Positions 52,956-63,000 of a stretch of DNA of 64,000 bases are shown here, in pieces. Source of the stretch: Pedobacter polysacchareus. GTDB lineage: Bacteria > Bacteroidota > Bacteroidia > Sphingobacteriales > Sphingobacteriaceae. The notes beneath the pieces were generated by a model. That model was not told the origin of the DNA. It did not search any database and saw only the letters and a list, made by a program, of their open reading frames with translations. The DNA lies in NCBI RefSeq assembly GCF_019802255.1, contig NZ_JAHYSS010000005.1, forward strand, positions 558,001 to 622,000. The letters are read 5' to 3'. Both the position numbers and the translations under genes were made by a program. How positions within the stretch are numbered: position 1 is the first letter of the stretch; every line of letters begins with the position of its first letter.

Positions 52956-54242
52956 ATGTTTAGAAAAAGATTAGCTGTTGTATTATGCTTCGCTTTCCCC
53001 TTTATCGCCGCAGCTCAGGATGTAAAATCCGGGGCTGCGATTAAAGTGGCAGTGAAAAAGGAAGGAGCTGGATATCAGCTGATGCGTGATGGGAAACCGT
53101 ATTATATAAAAGGAGCAGGGGGAACGGGCTATATGAGCCGCATTGTCGCTTATGGAGGGAACTCTGTGCGAACCTGGGATACCAAAAACGGGAAGCAGAT
53201 TTTAGATTCTGCACAGAAATATGGACTTACGGTATTGATGGGTTTGCCGGTTACCGCAGAGCGTCACGGTTTTAATTACGATGATCCGGCAGCAGTAAAA
53301 AAACAGTTTGAAAAGGTTCGTGCGGAAGTGCTGAAGTTCAAAGATCATCCGGCATTATTGGCCTGGGGGATTGGCAATGAGCTGAACCTTTCTTACAAAA
53401 ACCTGAAGGTTTGGGATGCCGTGAATGAGATCGCTAAAATGATCCATAAAGAAGATCCGAATCACCCGGCCAGTACGGTATTGGCAGGCATCAATAAAAA
53501 AGAAGTGGACTATATTAAGGAGAATGCCAAAGCGGTTGACATTTTATCCATCAACACTTATGCTGGCCTGACAGAACTCCCTCAGCAAATTGCTAAGCTG
53601 GGTTGGGAAGGTCCGTATATGGTGACAGAATGGGGGCCGACTGGTCATTGGGAAGGTTTAGAGACTTCCTGGAAAGCACCGATAGAAGAATCGAGCAGCG
53701 AGAAAGCCGCGGTTTATAAAAGAAAGTACTTGTATGGGATCGCAAATGACAAAGAAAAATGCCTGGGTTCTTACGTATTTTTATGGGGACAGAAGCAGGA
53801 AAGAACACCTACCTGGTACGGAGTTTTCACAGAAAAAGGGGAAGAATCTGAGGTGGTAGATGTGATGCAATTCCTGTGGTCGGGGCATTATCCGACAAAC
53901 AAAGCGCCTCATATTTATGCTTTTCAACTGGATGGCCAAATGGCACTGAACAGCGTGCATTTAAAGGCTGGTGGAAGTTATGAAGCGGTAGTGGATGCCA
54001 TAGATCCAGATAAAGATCAATTGACGTACCGCTATGAAATGCTGCCAGAGGCGACAAAAGTAGGAGAAGGTGGAGATTATGAAGAAAGGCCTTCCGCAGT
54101 TTCCGCTGACCTTAAACCAATGGGAAATGGAAAGGTTCAGGTGACTGCACCTGCCGGGAAGGGCGCTTACCGTCTTTTTGTTTATGTGACCGATGGCCAC
54201 AATAATGTTGGTACAGCAAATATTCCTTTTTATGTCAACTAA
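52956..54242 (+). CDS. clan GH-A glycosidase, candidate GH158 endo-beta-1,3-glucanase
   Basis: A 428-residue secreted protein (signal peptide 1-21, AAAQ) from the ATG at 52956. The N-terminal TIM barrel (about 35-300) shows GGNSVRTWDTKNGK, the acid/base region LLAWGIGNELN (E142) and the nucleophile region YMVTEWGPTGHWE (E225), the 4/7 pattern of clan GH-A. An Ig-like domain follows (about 320-428). The 83-residue spacing of the two glutamates and the barrel-plus-Ig layout fit what I recall of the Bacteroides uniformis GH158 endo-beta-1,3-glucanase; GH2 or GH5 are alternatives. Its neighbours, SusC/D and a GH16 laminarinase, support beta-1,3-glucan as substrate. Confidence 0.75.
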   Translation: MFRKRLAVVLCFAFPFIAAAQDVKSGAAIKVAVKKEGAGYQLMRDGKPYYIKGAGGTGYMSRIVAYGGNSVRTWDTKNGKQILDSAQKYGLTVLMGLPVTAERHGFNYDDPAAVKKQFEKVRAEVLKFKDHPALLAWGIGNELNLSYKNLKVWDAVNEIAKMIHKEDPNHPASTVLAGINKKEVDYIKENAKAVDILSINTYAGLTELPQQIAKLGWEGPYMVTEWGPTGHWEGLETSWKAPIEESSSEKAAVYKRKYLYGIANDKEKCLGSYVFLWGQKQERTPTWYGVFTEKGEESEVVDVMQFLWSGHYPTNKAPHIYAFQLDGQMALNSVHLKAGGSYEAVVDAIDPDKDQLTYRYEMLPEATKVGEGGDYEERPSAVSADLKPMGNGKVQVTAPAGKGAYRLFVYVTDGHNNVGTANIPFYVN

Positions 54243-54263
54243 TAAACTATTAAATTCAAGCGT

Positions 54264-55364
54264 ATGAAACCTTTATTCAATAAATACAGCTGGCTGCTGG
54301 TCTTCCTGATTCCTTTAATGGTCTATTGTAAAAAGCCAGATAAACCTGTTGTTTTGTCGAACTTACAGTTGTCGGTGGAATTGCAGAATGATGGTTCAGG
54401 ATTGGTTAAAGTGACGGCTACTGCGGAGCAGGCAGACCGTTATTATTTTAGCTTCGGCATTAGTGATAACGAAGAAGCCGTTCGTACGACCGATGGAAAA
54501 GCCAGTTTTACCTACACAGCCAGTGGTGCTTATGTGGTAAAGGTGACCGCTTATGGCCCAAATAACAGCTCTGCTGTAGTCACGAAAAACATTGATGTAG
54601 TGGTTGCCAATGGCGATGCAGGTTATGTGACACCAGAAAGTTATCCGGGAATGAAGCTGTCCTGGAAGGATGAGTTTACCGGTACTGCATTGAATACCGC
54701 AGACTGGACACAAGAGATTGGCAATGGCACCGATGGCTGGGGTAATGCAGAACTCCAATATTACCGAAAGGAAAATACCAGCATTGCCGATGGTTACCTG
54801 ACGATTACTGCAAAAAAAGAAGCTTTTGGCGGTTTTCAGTATACCTCTTCAAGGTTGAAAACTCAGTACAACAAGAGCTTTAAATACGGAAGGTTAGACA
54901 TCCGCGCGAAGCTTCCAAAAGGGCAGGGGATCTGGCCTGCAATCTGGATGCTAGGTGCCAATATTGACGAGAAAAAATGGCCGTATTCCGGCGAAATTGA
55001 CATTATGGAATTAGTGGGCGGAGGGCCAGGAAAAGACAATACGGTATATGGTACGATTCATTACGACAATGATGGGACTTATGCACATATAACCAAATCT
55101 TACGCTTTGCCGAAAGGTGATTTCTCTGAAAAGTTCCATGTGTTTTCATTGTTGTGGGATGAAACAAAACTAACCTGGTTGGTGGATGATGTGGCCTTTT
55201 ATACGCAGGACATTACCGCTGCAACATTCAATGAATTTCATGAGCCGTTTTTTATCCTGCTGAACGTAGCAGTGGGTGGAAGATGGCCGGGAAGCCCTGA
55301 TTCTGCTACTTCATTCCCTCAAAAGATGATGGTAGATTATGTGAGGGTCTTTCAAAAACAATAA
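54264..55364 (+). CDS. GH16 laminarinase-type endoglucanase with PKD domain, lipoprotein
   Basis: A 366-residue lipoprotein (lipobox LMVYC). Residues 32-115 are a PKD-like Ig domain (YYFSFGISDNEEAVR); residues 130-366 are the GH16 beta-jelly roll. Catalytic residues sit in SGEIDIMELVG: nucleophile E244, helper D246, acid/base E249, with the tryptophan-rich cleft strand GQGIWPAIWMLG. The beta-bulge E-I-D-I-M-E form is typical of laminarinases and beta-1,3(4)-glucanases. It probably acts at the cell surface to cut glucan before SusC/D import. It is the last gene of locus 1. Confidence 0.93.
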   Translation: MKPLFNKYSWLLVFLIPLMVYCKKPDKPVVLSNLQLSVELQNDGSGLVKVTATAEQADRYYFSFGISDNEEAVRTTDGKASFTYTASGAYVVKVTAYGPNNSSAVVTKNIDVVVANGDAGYVTPESYPGMKLSWKDEFTGTALNTADWTQEIGNGTDGWGNAELQYYRKENTSIADGYLTITAKKEAFGGFQYTSSRLKTQYNKSFKYGRLDIRAKLPKGQGIWPAIWMLGANIDEKKWPYSGEIDIMELVGGGPGKDNTVYGTIHYDNDGTYAHITKSYALPKGDFSEKFHVFSLLWDETKLTWLVDDVAFYTQDITAATFNEFHEPFFILLNVAVGGRWPGSPDSATSFPQKMMVDYVRVFQKQ

Positions 55365-55472
55365 TTATTTGACTGAATGATACAATGTAGCTATTCGCCA
55401 GTTCTTTGAATCGTAGTTTGTAAACTTGAAGTCGCAAAATGCGACATCAAGCTGAGGAGAGAGCAGAAAAAA

Positions 55473-55509
55473 AATGCCCCCGGAAAGCAGTTAACTTTCT
55501 AGGGGCATT
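55473..55509 (-). terminator. terminator for locus 2 (between convergent loci)
   Basis: AATGCCCC (55473-55480) pairs with GGGGCATT (55502-55509) with a small AAAG/CTTT inner pairing. On the minus strand a T-run follows, so it ends the GH20 transcript. A second hairpin, GTCGC/GCGAC at 55431-55445, lacks a T-run and may end locus 1. Confidence 0.75.
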
Positions 55510-55548
55510 GGCAAAATAACACCCGTTTTACATTAAAAACAGGAATGA

Positions 55549-57204
55549 TTATTTTGCTTTACTGGAGTTTTCGAGTGCGTCTTTGTAATAATTTGCGTTC
55601 CACAGTTGATAACGGTTAAACTGCTGTTTCAGGCGATTCTGAAATGAGGTCCAATCTCTGCTTTCCTTGCTGCTCCAAACTACTTCACTTAAAGCAGACA
55701 TCCTTGGGAAGATCATATACTCTATTTTGGAAGGGTTGTTCATATACTCCGTCCACACATTGGCTTGTGCACCAAGAATATATTTTCTGGATTCAGCAGG
55801 CAGAGCAGCAGGAATAGGCTCATAGCTGTACACTTTTTCTAAAGTAGTCAAACCTGGCATCGTTAAGGAGTCTCTTTTGGCCGTTTGGGCGTAATCAAAA
55901 TACATATAATTTCCAGGGGTCATGATCGCATAATGGTTTTGTTTGGCTGCTTCAATTCCTCCTTCTTCACCGCGCCAGCTCATTACTGTTGCATTAGGAG
56001 CAAGGCCACCTTCTAAAATCTCGTCCCAACCGATAATGCTTTTCCCTTTTTTATTGATGTATTTCTCCATGCGCTGTACAAAATAGCTTTGTAATTCATG
56101 CTCGTCTTTCAGCTGATGGTCTTTCATGCGCTGCTGACATTTCGGGCATTTCTTCCAGCTGGTTTTCGGACATTCATCACCACCGATGTGAATGTATTTG
56201 GCTGGGAAAAGTGCCGCTACTTCGTCCATGACATCCTGAAAGAAGGTAAAAGTCTGCTCATTTCCTGCACAGAAAACTTCGTCAAAAACACCAAAGGTTT
56301 CCTGAACTTTGTATGGTCCGCCGGTACAACCTAAATAACTGTAGGCGGTTAATGCTGCCGAAGCATGACCTGGCATTTCAATTTCAGGAATCACCGTAAT
56401 GTATCGGTCAGCAGCATATTTAACTACAGCTTTGATTTCCTCCTGGGTGTAAAATCCTCCGTGAGGGATATTGGTATTTCCATTGCCTGGCAGGAAACCC
56501 GTGATGGTTCCTTTACGTTTCGAGCCTATTTCCGTCAACTTTGGATACTTTTTAATTTCAATTCTCCAGCCCTGATCGTCTGTTAAATGCCAGTGGAAAT
56601 AGTTCATCTTGTGCAGCGCCAGGTAATCAATGTATTTTTTTACAAAAGACACTGAAGAAAAATGACGGGCTACATCCAGGTGCATCCCTCGGTATTGGAA
56701 TCTTGGTTCATCTTTGATTTTCACAAAAGGAACCACTAAAGTTTTGCCTTTTCCGTTCGGATCAAGCAACTGAATCAAGGTCTGAACGCCGTAAAAAATA
56801 CCTTCTTCGGTAGCCGCGCTAATGAAAACACCTTCCTTTTTTACTTCAAGAGAGTAGTTTCCAGTAGTTTGATTAGTTTCAGCAGGTTTACTGCTTTCAG
56901 CGACTTTGCTGGTTTCACCTGTTTTTCCGGTTTTATGGTTCAGCGCAAGGTAGATGCCTGGTGTGGCATTTGTCTTACTTTGTTTCAAACTAAACCCATA
57001 AAACTGGCTTAAATAAGCATTTAAAAAGGAGGCTGATTTTTCTAAACCTTGCTGCTTAAAGACCACAGGAGTTTTGTCAGACAAATTAAAAGCACCCTTG
57101 GAAGTACTATTGACTTCCAGGGGTTGAGGTATGATATTAAATTGGGCATGTAGTTCTGCTTTTAACAGCAGCAATGTAAAAAGGCAAAGCAGGAATTTGT
57201 TCAT
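55549..57204 (-). CDS. GH20 beta-N-acetylhexosaminidase
   Basis: A 551-residue secreted enzyme (signal peptide 1-20). A GH20b domain (about 22-165) precedes the catalytic barrel (about 168-530): FQYRGMHLDVARHF, NYFHWHLTDDQGWRIEI, and HIGGDECPKTSW, which holds the Asp343-Glu344 catalytic pair, with tryptophans WTEYM near the C-terminus. It releases terminal GlcNAc/GalNAc by substrate-assisted catalysis. The GH20b domain carries an unusual Lys/Thr/Ser/Glu-rich insert at about 91-115 (KTGETSKVAESSKPAETNQT). It ends the SusC-SusD-GH16-GH20 operon, 24 bases after the GH16 gene. Confidence 0.94.
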   Translation of the reverse strand: MNKFLLCLFTLLLLKAELHAQFNIIPQPLEVNSTSKGAFNLSDKTPVVFKQQGLEKSASFLNAYLSQFYGFSLKQSKTNATPGIYLALNHKTGKTGETSKVAESSKPAETNQTTGNYSLEVKKEGVFISAATEEGIFYGVQTLIQLLDPNGKGKTLVVPFVKIKDEPRFQYRGMHLDVARHFSSVSFVKKYIDYLALHKMNYFHWHLTDDQGWRIEIKKYPKLTEIGSKRKGTITGFLPGNGNTNIPHGGFYTQEEIKAVVKYAADRYITVIPEIEMPGHASAALTAYSYLGCTGGPYKVQETFGVFDEVFCAGNEQTFTFFQDVMDEVAALFPAKYIHIGGDECPKTSWKKCPKCQQRMKDHQLKDEHELQSYFVQRMEKYINKKGKSIIGWDEILEGGLAPNATVMSWRGEEGGIEAAKQNHYAIMTPGNYMYFDYAQTAKRDSLTMPGLTTLEKVYSYEPIPAALPAESRKYILGAQANVWTEYMNNPSKIEYMIFPRMSALSEVVWSSKESRDWTSFQNRLKQQFNRYQLWNANYYKDALENSSKAK

Positions 57205-57228
57205 TTGTGTGTGTTTAACGCTATTGAA

Positions 57229-58494
57229 TTATAATTTATTAAAGTAAAAGTCATCGCCATAAGCGGTTCCGGCAACTGGCTTGTACATGTAAACGGTGAC
57301 TGACGAATTGGTGGCACCTGTAGTGAAAGTCACGGAAGAATTGGTATAGCTCGTAGCGGTAATTGCCGTGTTTACGGCAGCACCACCATAGTTTTTAACA
57401 CCGAACATCGCAGATTGTCCTGCAGTACTTACCTTTCCATAACCTCCAAAAACGTAAGTCGTATTAGGGCTCAGACCGGTAATCACTTGTTCCAATGAAG
57501 TTTCGCCACCTTGCTGTCTGATCGCTTTAGCACCAGATCTGAAATTGGTCGTCACTACAGCGGTATTGCCTGCTGGATTCCAGTTGCCCCATGGTGCCAG
57601 CGCAGCATCCTCAAAACCAGGATTACCAAGCACAGGGACTTCCTTATACACCCGGATATAATCTACATTCATGTTAAAAGGAAGATCCGCATTGGTAATG
57701 GCTCCAGGCCATCCTGCACCACCAGATTGATTTAAAATCAGGTAAAACGGCTTGTCGAACGGCCATTGTGAAGAGGTCGCACCGGCAGCTCTGTTATAGG
57801 TATACTGCAGGACATTGTTCACATAAAACTGAATGGATGAAGGGCTCCAGATGATGCCATAAATGTTATAATCTGCAGTGTTGTAAGCCGTCGTTTTGGT
57901 TGCGGAACTGCCGCCTGATGGTCCGGTAACTGATCCATTGTGAATCGTTTGGTGAACCGAATTCTCATAGTTTACATGTTCCATGATGTCTATTTCACCA
58001 CTGTTTGGCCAGTCGCCATAAGAAACCGGTGTTTCCGGCATCATCCAGATCGCCGGCCATGAACCTTGTCCTTGTTTAAACTTTGCCCTGACTTCCACTT
58101 TTCCATATAAGAAGCTGAACTTTGTGGAAGTCTGAATACCTCCTGAATGGTAGGGAACCGGATCGCCGGGGATCACCGCATTGTCCATTCTCAATACCAG
58201 ATCGGTTCCATTCTGAGCCACATAATCTGACGTTGAGGTCAGGTATTTTGCCCATGCTGGAGACCACCTCGGACTATAAGTCCATTTGCTGGCATCGAAA
58301 CTGCCAGTACTGTTGAATTCATCAGAAAAAACAAGGTCCCAGGAAGAGCTTAGGGTAGCAAGTGCGGCTGTATTTTGTACAGCAACAGTGCTTGCCTGGT
58401 TTTTACTAGCGGGTAGATCCGGACTTTGCTGCAGCGCTTTTGAACAGGAAAACAGTAGGATGGAGCTGCCCATCAGGAGGTTCATCATTTTCAT
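57229..58494 (-). CDS. GH16 glucanase with C-terminal carbohydrate-binding-like module, lipoprotein
   Basis: A 421-residue lipoprotein (lipobox LLFSC, Cys17). The GH16 domain (about 50-290) has SWDLVFSDEFNSTGSFDASK, GQGSWPAIWMMPE and the active strand SGEIDIMEHVN with nucleophile E167, D169 and acid/base E172, then FYLILNQSGGAGWPG. After YIRVYKEVPVLG a CBM4/9-like jelly roll follows (about 295-421: NPGFEDAALAPWGNW, GLSPNTTYVFGGYGKV). The bulged E-I-D-I-M-E active site fits laminarinase or mixed-linkage glucanase activity. It sits between SusD and GH20 in locus 2; the substrate remains open. Confidence 0.92.
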   Translation of the reverse strand: MKMMNLLMGSSILLFSCSKALQQSPDLPASKNQASTVAVQNTAALATLSSSWDLVFSDEFNSTGSFDASKWTYSPRWSPAWAKYLTSTSDYVAQNGTDLVLRMDNAVIPGDPVPYHSGGIQTSTKFSFLYGKVEVRAKFKQGQGSWPAIWMMPETPVSYGDWPNSGEIDIMEHVNYENSVHQTIHNGSVTGPSGGSSATKTTAYNTADYNIYGIIWSPSSIQFYVNNVLQYTYNRAAGATSSQWPFDKPFYLILNQSGGAGWPGAITNADLPFNMNVDYIRVYKEVPVLGNPGFEDAALAPWGNWNPAGNTAVVTTNFRSGAKAIRQQGGETSLEQVITGLSPNTTYVFGGYGKVSTAGQSAMFGVKNYGGAAVNTAITATSYTNSSVTFTTGATNSSVTVYMYKPVAGTAYGDDFYFNKL

Positions 58495-58528
58495 AATTCT
58501 AGGTTTAAGGTTTATATTGATTTATGGT

Positions 58529-60037
58529 TTATTTAATGATAGGCAATGGCGACCAGTAAAATTCATGTGTCAAATCGTTTGGTTTACCTTTTAATGGCAG
58601 CTCTGAAGGATCACGATCTGCGGCAGCTTTGGCTACAGTCTCCGTTCTGATCAGGTCAAACCATCTGGCAGCAGGCTCCGGACCGGCAAATTCCCAGCCT
58701 TTTTCTGCGACTACTGCATTTCTAAAATCTGCTTGGTTTAATCCTTTAGCTAATTCTCCTAAACCTGCTCTGTTTCTGACTTCATTGACAGCCTGGTAAG
58801 CGGTCTCATCTGGTCCTCCAGACGACATTGCTTTTGCTTCTGCATAAGTTAACAGTACTTCCGCATAGCGAATCATGTACACCGTTGCACTTCCCCACCA
58901 ATCCTTCAGTTTATGGGTAGCCGGATCATAAGACTCATCATCTCTGTATTTTAAGAAATAAGGATGCTTGTGCGTCAGTTTAGTATAATCTACTGCTTTA
59001 GCTGGATCATTACCTAAGAAGTAAACCATTTGGTAAGTGGCCTCTTTTCTTGGGCCTGCAGGGAATTTATTGTAGAATGCGATCTCTCCGAAAGCCTCGT
59101 CCCATCCACCTTCTTCACCAGGGGCAAAGTTCGGAGGTCCCATCTGACTGCCATTACCCCAGTTGTCCCCGTAATCCCAGATGCTCGGCATGTTTTTATT
59201 GTAGTAACAGGCAAATACCGCTTCTTTATTGAACCTGGAATCTTTATCCCAAAGGTCTGAATACGCATTAACAAGTCCATAACCCCAGGTTGCTTTACCA
59301 TCTATCACTTCTTTGGCTTTTTTAGCGGCGAGGTCATATTTATCGGTTTGTTTCAATGGCCAGCCAGCCATAGTCAGGTATACATTGGCCAGCAATGCTT
59401 TCGCGGAACCTCTTGTAGGCAGAATATCCGTGCTGCCTTGTCGTCTTGGACCCGACCAGGCATCTGGCAGCATCGTTTCTGCTTTCTGCAGATCTGCAAT
59501 CACTACATTATAGATTTCCTGTGGAGAAGCATTGTTTTGCGGCTCCAGATTTGCCTGCAGCGGCATCGGTACTGCACCCCAGGTACGGGTCAGGAAAAAA
59601 TACGACATGGCGCGATAAAAATAACCTACACCAGCTGAGTTGTTCCGCTGTACTTCAGTAGCTTCTGTTGCTTTTGGGTAATTCTCAATCAGAGAATTGG
59701 AAGATTTGATGGTTTTATAAAAATAGCTCCACCAGATGGACATCCTGTCGTTGGAAGAGTTGGCCTGAAAGGTATCAAAATTAGAGAAACCCATTTTATT
59801 CCCACCGGCATGGGTAGTGATGTCATCACTGCCAAAGGTAGTGGCCAGTCCGCCGGTTTGATTCCAGGCCAGGTTATACGTTAAGGAAATACCCAGAGTG
59901 GCAGAATTCAGGTCTTCAGCAGTCTTGTAAAAAGTTTGAGGAGTGATGCTCCCTTTCGGATCTTCCTTTAAGAAATCTTTCTTGCAGGAGGAGACAAGCA
60001 TTGCTGGTAGCAGGAGGGTAACTATGTATTTTTTCAT
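58529..60037 (-). CDS. susD: SusD/RagB-family lipoprotein (locus 2)
   Basis: A 502-residue lipoprotein (lipobox LVSSC, then KKDFLKEDP). SusD features: LNSATLGISLTYN near the N-terminus, the middle segment GSAKALLANVYLTMAGWPLK, and C-terminal IRYAEVLLTYAEAKAMS, VNEVRNRAGL, EKGWEFAGPEPAARWFDLIR. It caps the SusC protein encoded ten bases upstream on the same strand and binds glycan. It differs strongly from the locus 1 SusD, so the ligands are probably distinct. Confidence 0.95.
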   Translation of the reverse strand: MKKYIVTLLLPAMLVSSCKKDFLKEDPKGSITPQTFYKTAEDLNSATLGISLTYNLAWNQTGGLATTFGSDDITTHAGGNKMGFSNFDTFQANSSNDRMSIWWSYFYKTIKSSNSLIENYPKATEATEVQRNNSAGVGYFYRAMSYFFLTRTWGAVPMPLQANLEPQNNASPQEIYNVVIADLQKAETMLPDAWSGPRRQGSTDILPTRGSAKALLANVYLTMAGWPLKQTDKYDLAAKKAKEVIDGKATWGYGLVNAYSDLWDKDSRFNKEAVFACYYNKNMPSIWDYGDNWGNGSQMGPPNFAPGEEGGWDEAFGEIAFYNKFPAGPRKEATYQMVYFLGNDPAKAVDYTKLTHKHPYFLKYRDDESYDPATHKLKDWWGSATVYMIRYAEVLLTYAEAKAMSSGGPDETAYQAVNEVRNRAGLGELAKGLNQADFRNAVVAEKGWEFAGPEPAARWFDLIRTETVAKAAADRDPSELPLKGKPNDLTHEFYWSPLPIIK

Positions 60038-60046
60038 TGGAATGGT

Positions 60047-63000
60047 TTAAAAGGTTAGATTAAGCATAATGGTGAAGGTTTTTGGAGAAGGGTAGGCCCC
60101 TAAATCAATACCAGCATCTGAATCGCTATTCGCGGCAGTTGAACTGGCCTCAGGGTCAAATCCTTTGTATTTAGTGATGGTAAATAAGTTCTGACCACTT
60201 AGTGTAAGTTTTGCATTGCCAAATTTCATCATGCTTTTAGGGAAATTATAGGATAAGCTGACGTTCTTCAATCGGGCGTAAGCTGCGTTTTGAAGGAACT
60301 GCGTAGATTCGATGTATTCTTTTGCAGTACTCGTCGGATTTGCCCAAACGGAACCTGTATTTTGAGGTGTCCAGTAATCGGCTGCTGCGGCAAGTGTTGG
60401 ATAGGCGACATCGCTGGTGGCAATTGCTGACGCTGCATAGGTAGCATTGAACATTTTATGGCCATAAGCACCTTGGATAAATACATTCAATTCAAGATTC
60501 TTATATCCAAAATTATTGTTGAAGCCCCATTGTACTTTTGGCATGGCATTTCCTGAGATCACCATATCTTCAAAGCCAATCGTCCCATTTCCACTCACAT
60601 CAGTGTATTTATAATCACCTGCTTTATGTCCATTCTCATTATTTTGGTACACACCTTCCCATGGAATCAGGTAAAATGAACCCAATGGCTGTCCGACCTG
60701 GATCACCTGGATAGGGGAATTAATTAAACCACCACCGATTTGGGCGCGTCTGATCATGGTTTGATCACCAAGGCTGACCACCTTATTCTTATTCAGGGCA
60801 GCATTAAAGCTGGTGTTCCATTTGAAGTCGGTATGGTCAATGGCATTGAAATCTACCATAAATTCAAAACCTTTGTTGTTCACTGCACCAATGTTTTTTA
60901 ACAGCGTGCCACCTCCAAGATAATTGTCGATCGGGGTAAACAGCAGCAGATCTGTGGTGTTTTTATTGTAGTAATCCGCTGTGATGTTCAATCTCCTGTT
61001 GAAAAAGCTCATATCAACACCGATATCAGTCTGTTTTGTCGTTTCCCATTTGATATCTGGTGTATTTGGATTACCCAGCGTATAACCCTGAAAAGAGGTC
61101 GTACTGCCGTAAGAATAATTTACCGGACTCAATAAACCCAAAGTACTGTAAGGGGCAATAGATTGATTTCCAGTTACTCCCCAGCCTGCTCTAAGTTTAA
61201 GAGCAGAAAAAACATTGAGTTTTTTGATGAAGGATTCTTCAGATAGGTTCCAGCCTAAACTTGCTGAAGGGAAGTTACTCCATTTATTGTCTCCCTGAAA
61301 CTTGGAAGATCCATCTCTTCTAATGGTTACTGTGGCCATGTATTTTCCATCATAACTGTAGGCAGCTCTACCCATAAACGATAGGATGGACCATTGAGAA
61401 TAACCGGATGAAATACTTTGAGCGGTGTTCAAACCCAGGTTATAATATCCGTTGGAAGTAGTGCTTAAACCAGATCCGTTTGCACTAAAGCTACTGGATG
61501 TGTTTTGCGTACTCTCTTCCACAGCGGTGATGGTAAGGTCATGTTTTTCATTAATGACTTTATGGAAGGTCAGGACATTGTTGTTCTGGAAGTTGTAATT
61601 TTCGGAGAAACTCTGTGCGGATTTCATGTTTCCCTGGGAAATCCAGTTGTTGGTAAGAGAAGCTGCTTTTGACAGGTTCAGGTCTAATCCAAAAGTAGAA
61701 GTAAAGGTCAACCAGTCGGTAATGTTATACTTTAGGTTGGCGTTCATAGTGGCCACATTAGCAAACACATTATTGTCGCTTTCCATGCTGGTCATATATG
61801 GGTTTGGCCAGATAGGGGACAATCCGTTTCGGTTGTATTGTTTGGTCGCCTCGTCATCATAAACTGGCTCTGTAGGTGCCCAGGCGATGGAAGCCATCAC
61901 CGGATTCGCTTTCGAAGTTTGCAGTCCGTTGTTTTTTGAATTGATGCGCTGTGCAAAAAGGTTGACTCCCAGGGAGATTTTACTGTTTAACTTCGCCTCC
62001 AGATTGGTACGTAATCCAAATTTCTTTTGGTTGGTATTCACCAGTAATCCATCCTGATCAGTATAAAAACCGGAAACATAATATTTTACGTTTTCAGATC
62101 CTCCATTTACAGAAAGCTGATGATTTTGGGTGATGGCATCTTTAAAAAGCAGGTCTTGCCAATCTGTTGTTTTACCAGCGTAGGATTCTGGGTTGGGAAT
62201 TACCGGAGAACCTGCCGCAAGGTTGGCCATATTGGCATAAGTCACCGCATCCATGAGTTTGTATCTTTTCATCGGACTGCTGAAGTTGACGAAACTGTTG
62301 TAGGCCACTTTTACGGCACCCGATTTCCCCTTTTTAGTAGTCACAATGACAACGCCATTTGCGCCTCTTGACCCATATATTGCCGTAGCTGAGGCATCTT
62401 TTAACACGTCCATCGCTTCAATGTCGTTTACATTGAGGTCCTGGATACCGATACTGCCCAGCGCGACACCGTCTACAATATATAAAGGTTCATTGCTGCC
62501 GCCGATAGAATTGGCGCCTCTGATCCTGATTTTTGCTTGTCCACCAGGTGCTCCAGAGCTTTGCGTAACGGATACACCTGCTACTCTTCCTTGTAATGCA
62601 CTGGCTGCATTGAGCACAGGCTGATCTTTATAAGCGTCAGCTTTTAGGGTGGCAATAGATCCGGTCAGGTCTTTACGTTTTTGTGTACCATAACCGATAA
62701 CGGCAACGGCATCCAGCGTTTTTACATCGGATTCTAAAGCTACTGTAATGACTTTTTGGTTGTTTACAGGCACTTGCTTTTCTTTCATCCCCACATAATT
62801 GAAAATTAACGTCGCATCCGCAGGCGCATTGATCGAAAATTTACCTTCAGGGTTTGTTTGTGTAGATATGGAAGCTCCTTTTACCCGCACCACAGCTCCA
62901 GGTAAAGGGGCGCCTTCATTGGTGACTATTCCGGTGATGACCTGCTGGGCATAGGCGGCGGTAAAGCCAGTGCAAATAAGGAGCAGGAGCAAGGTTAGTC

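Noticed and set aside
55431-55445. GTCGC-AAAAT-GCGAC hairpin as a repeat or attachment site
   Set aside because: Single copy in the window with no matching partner, spacer array or recombinase; at most a weak stem after the GH16 gene.
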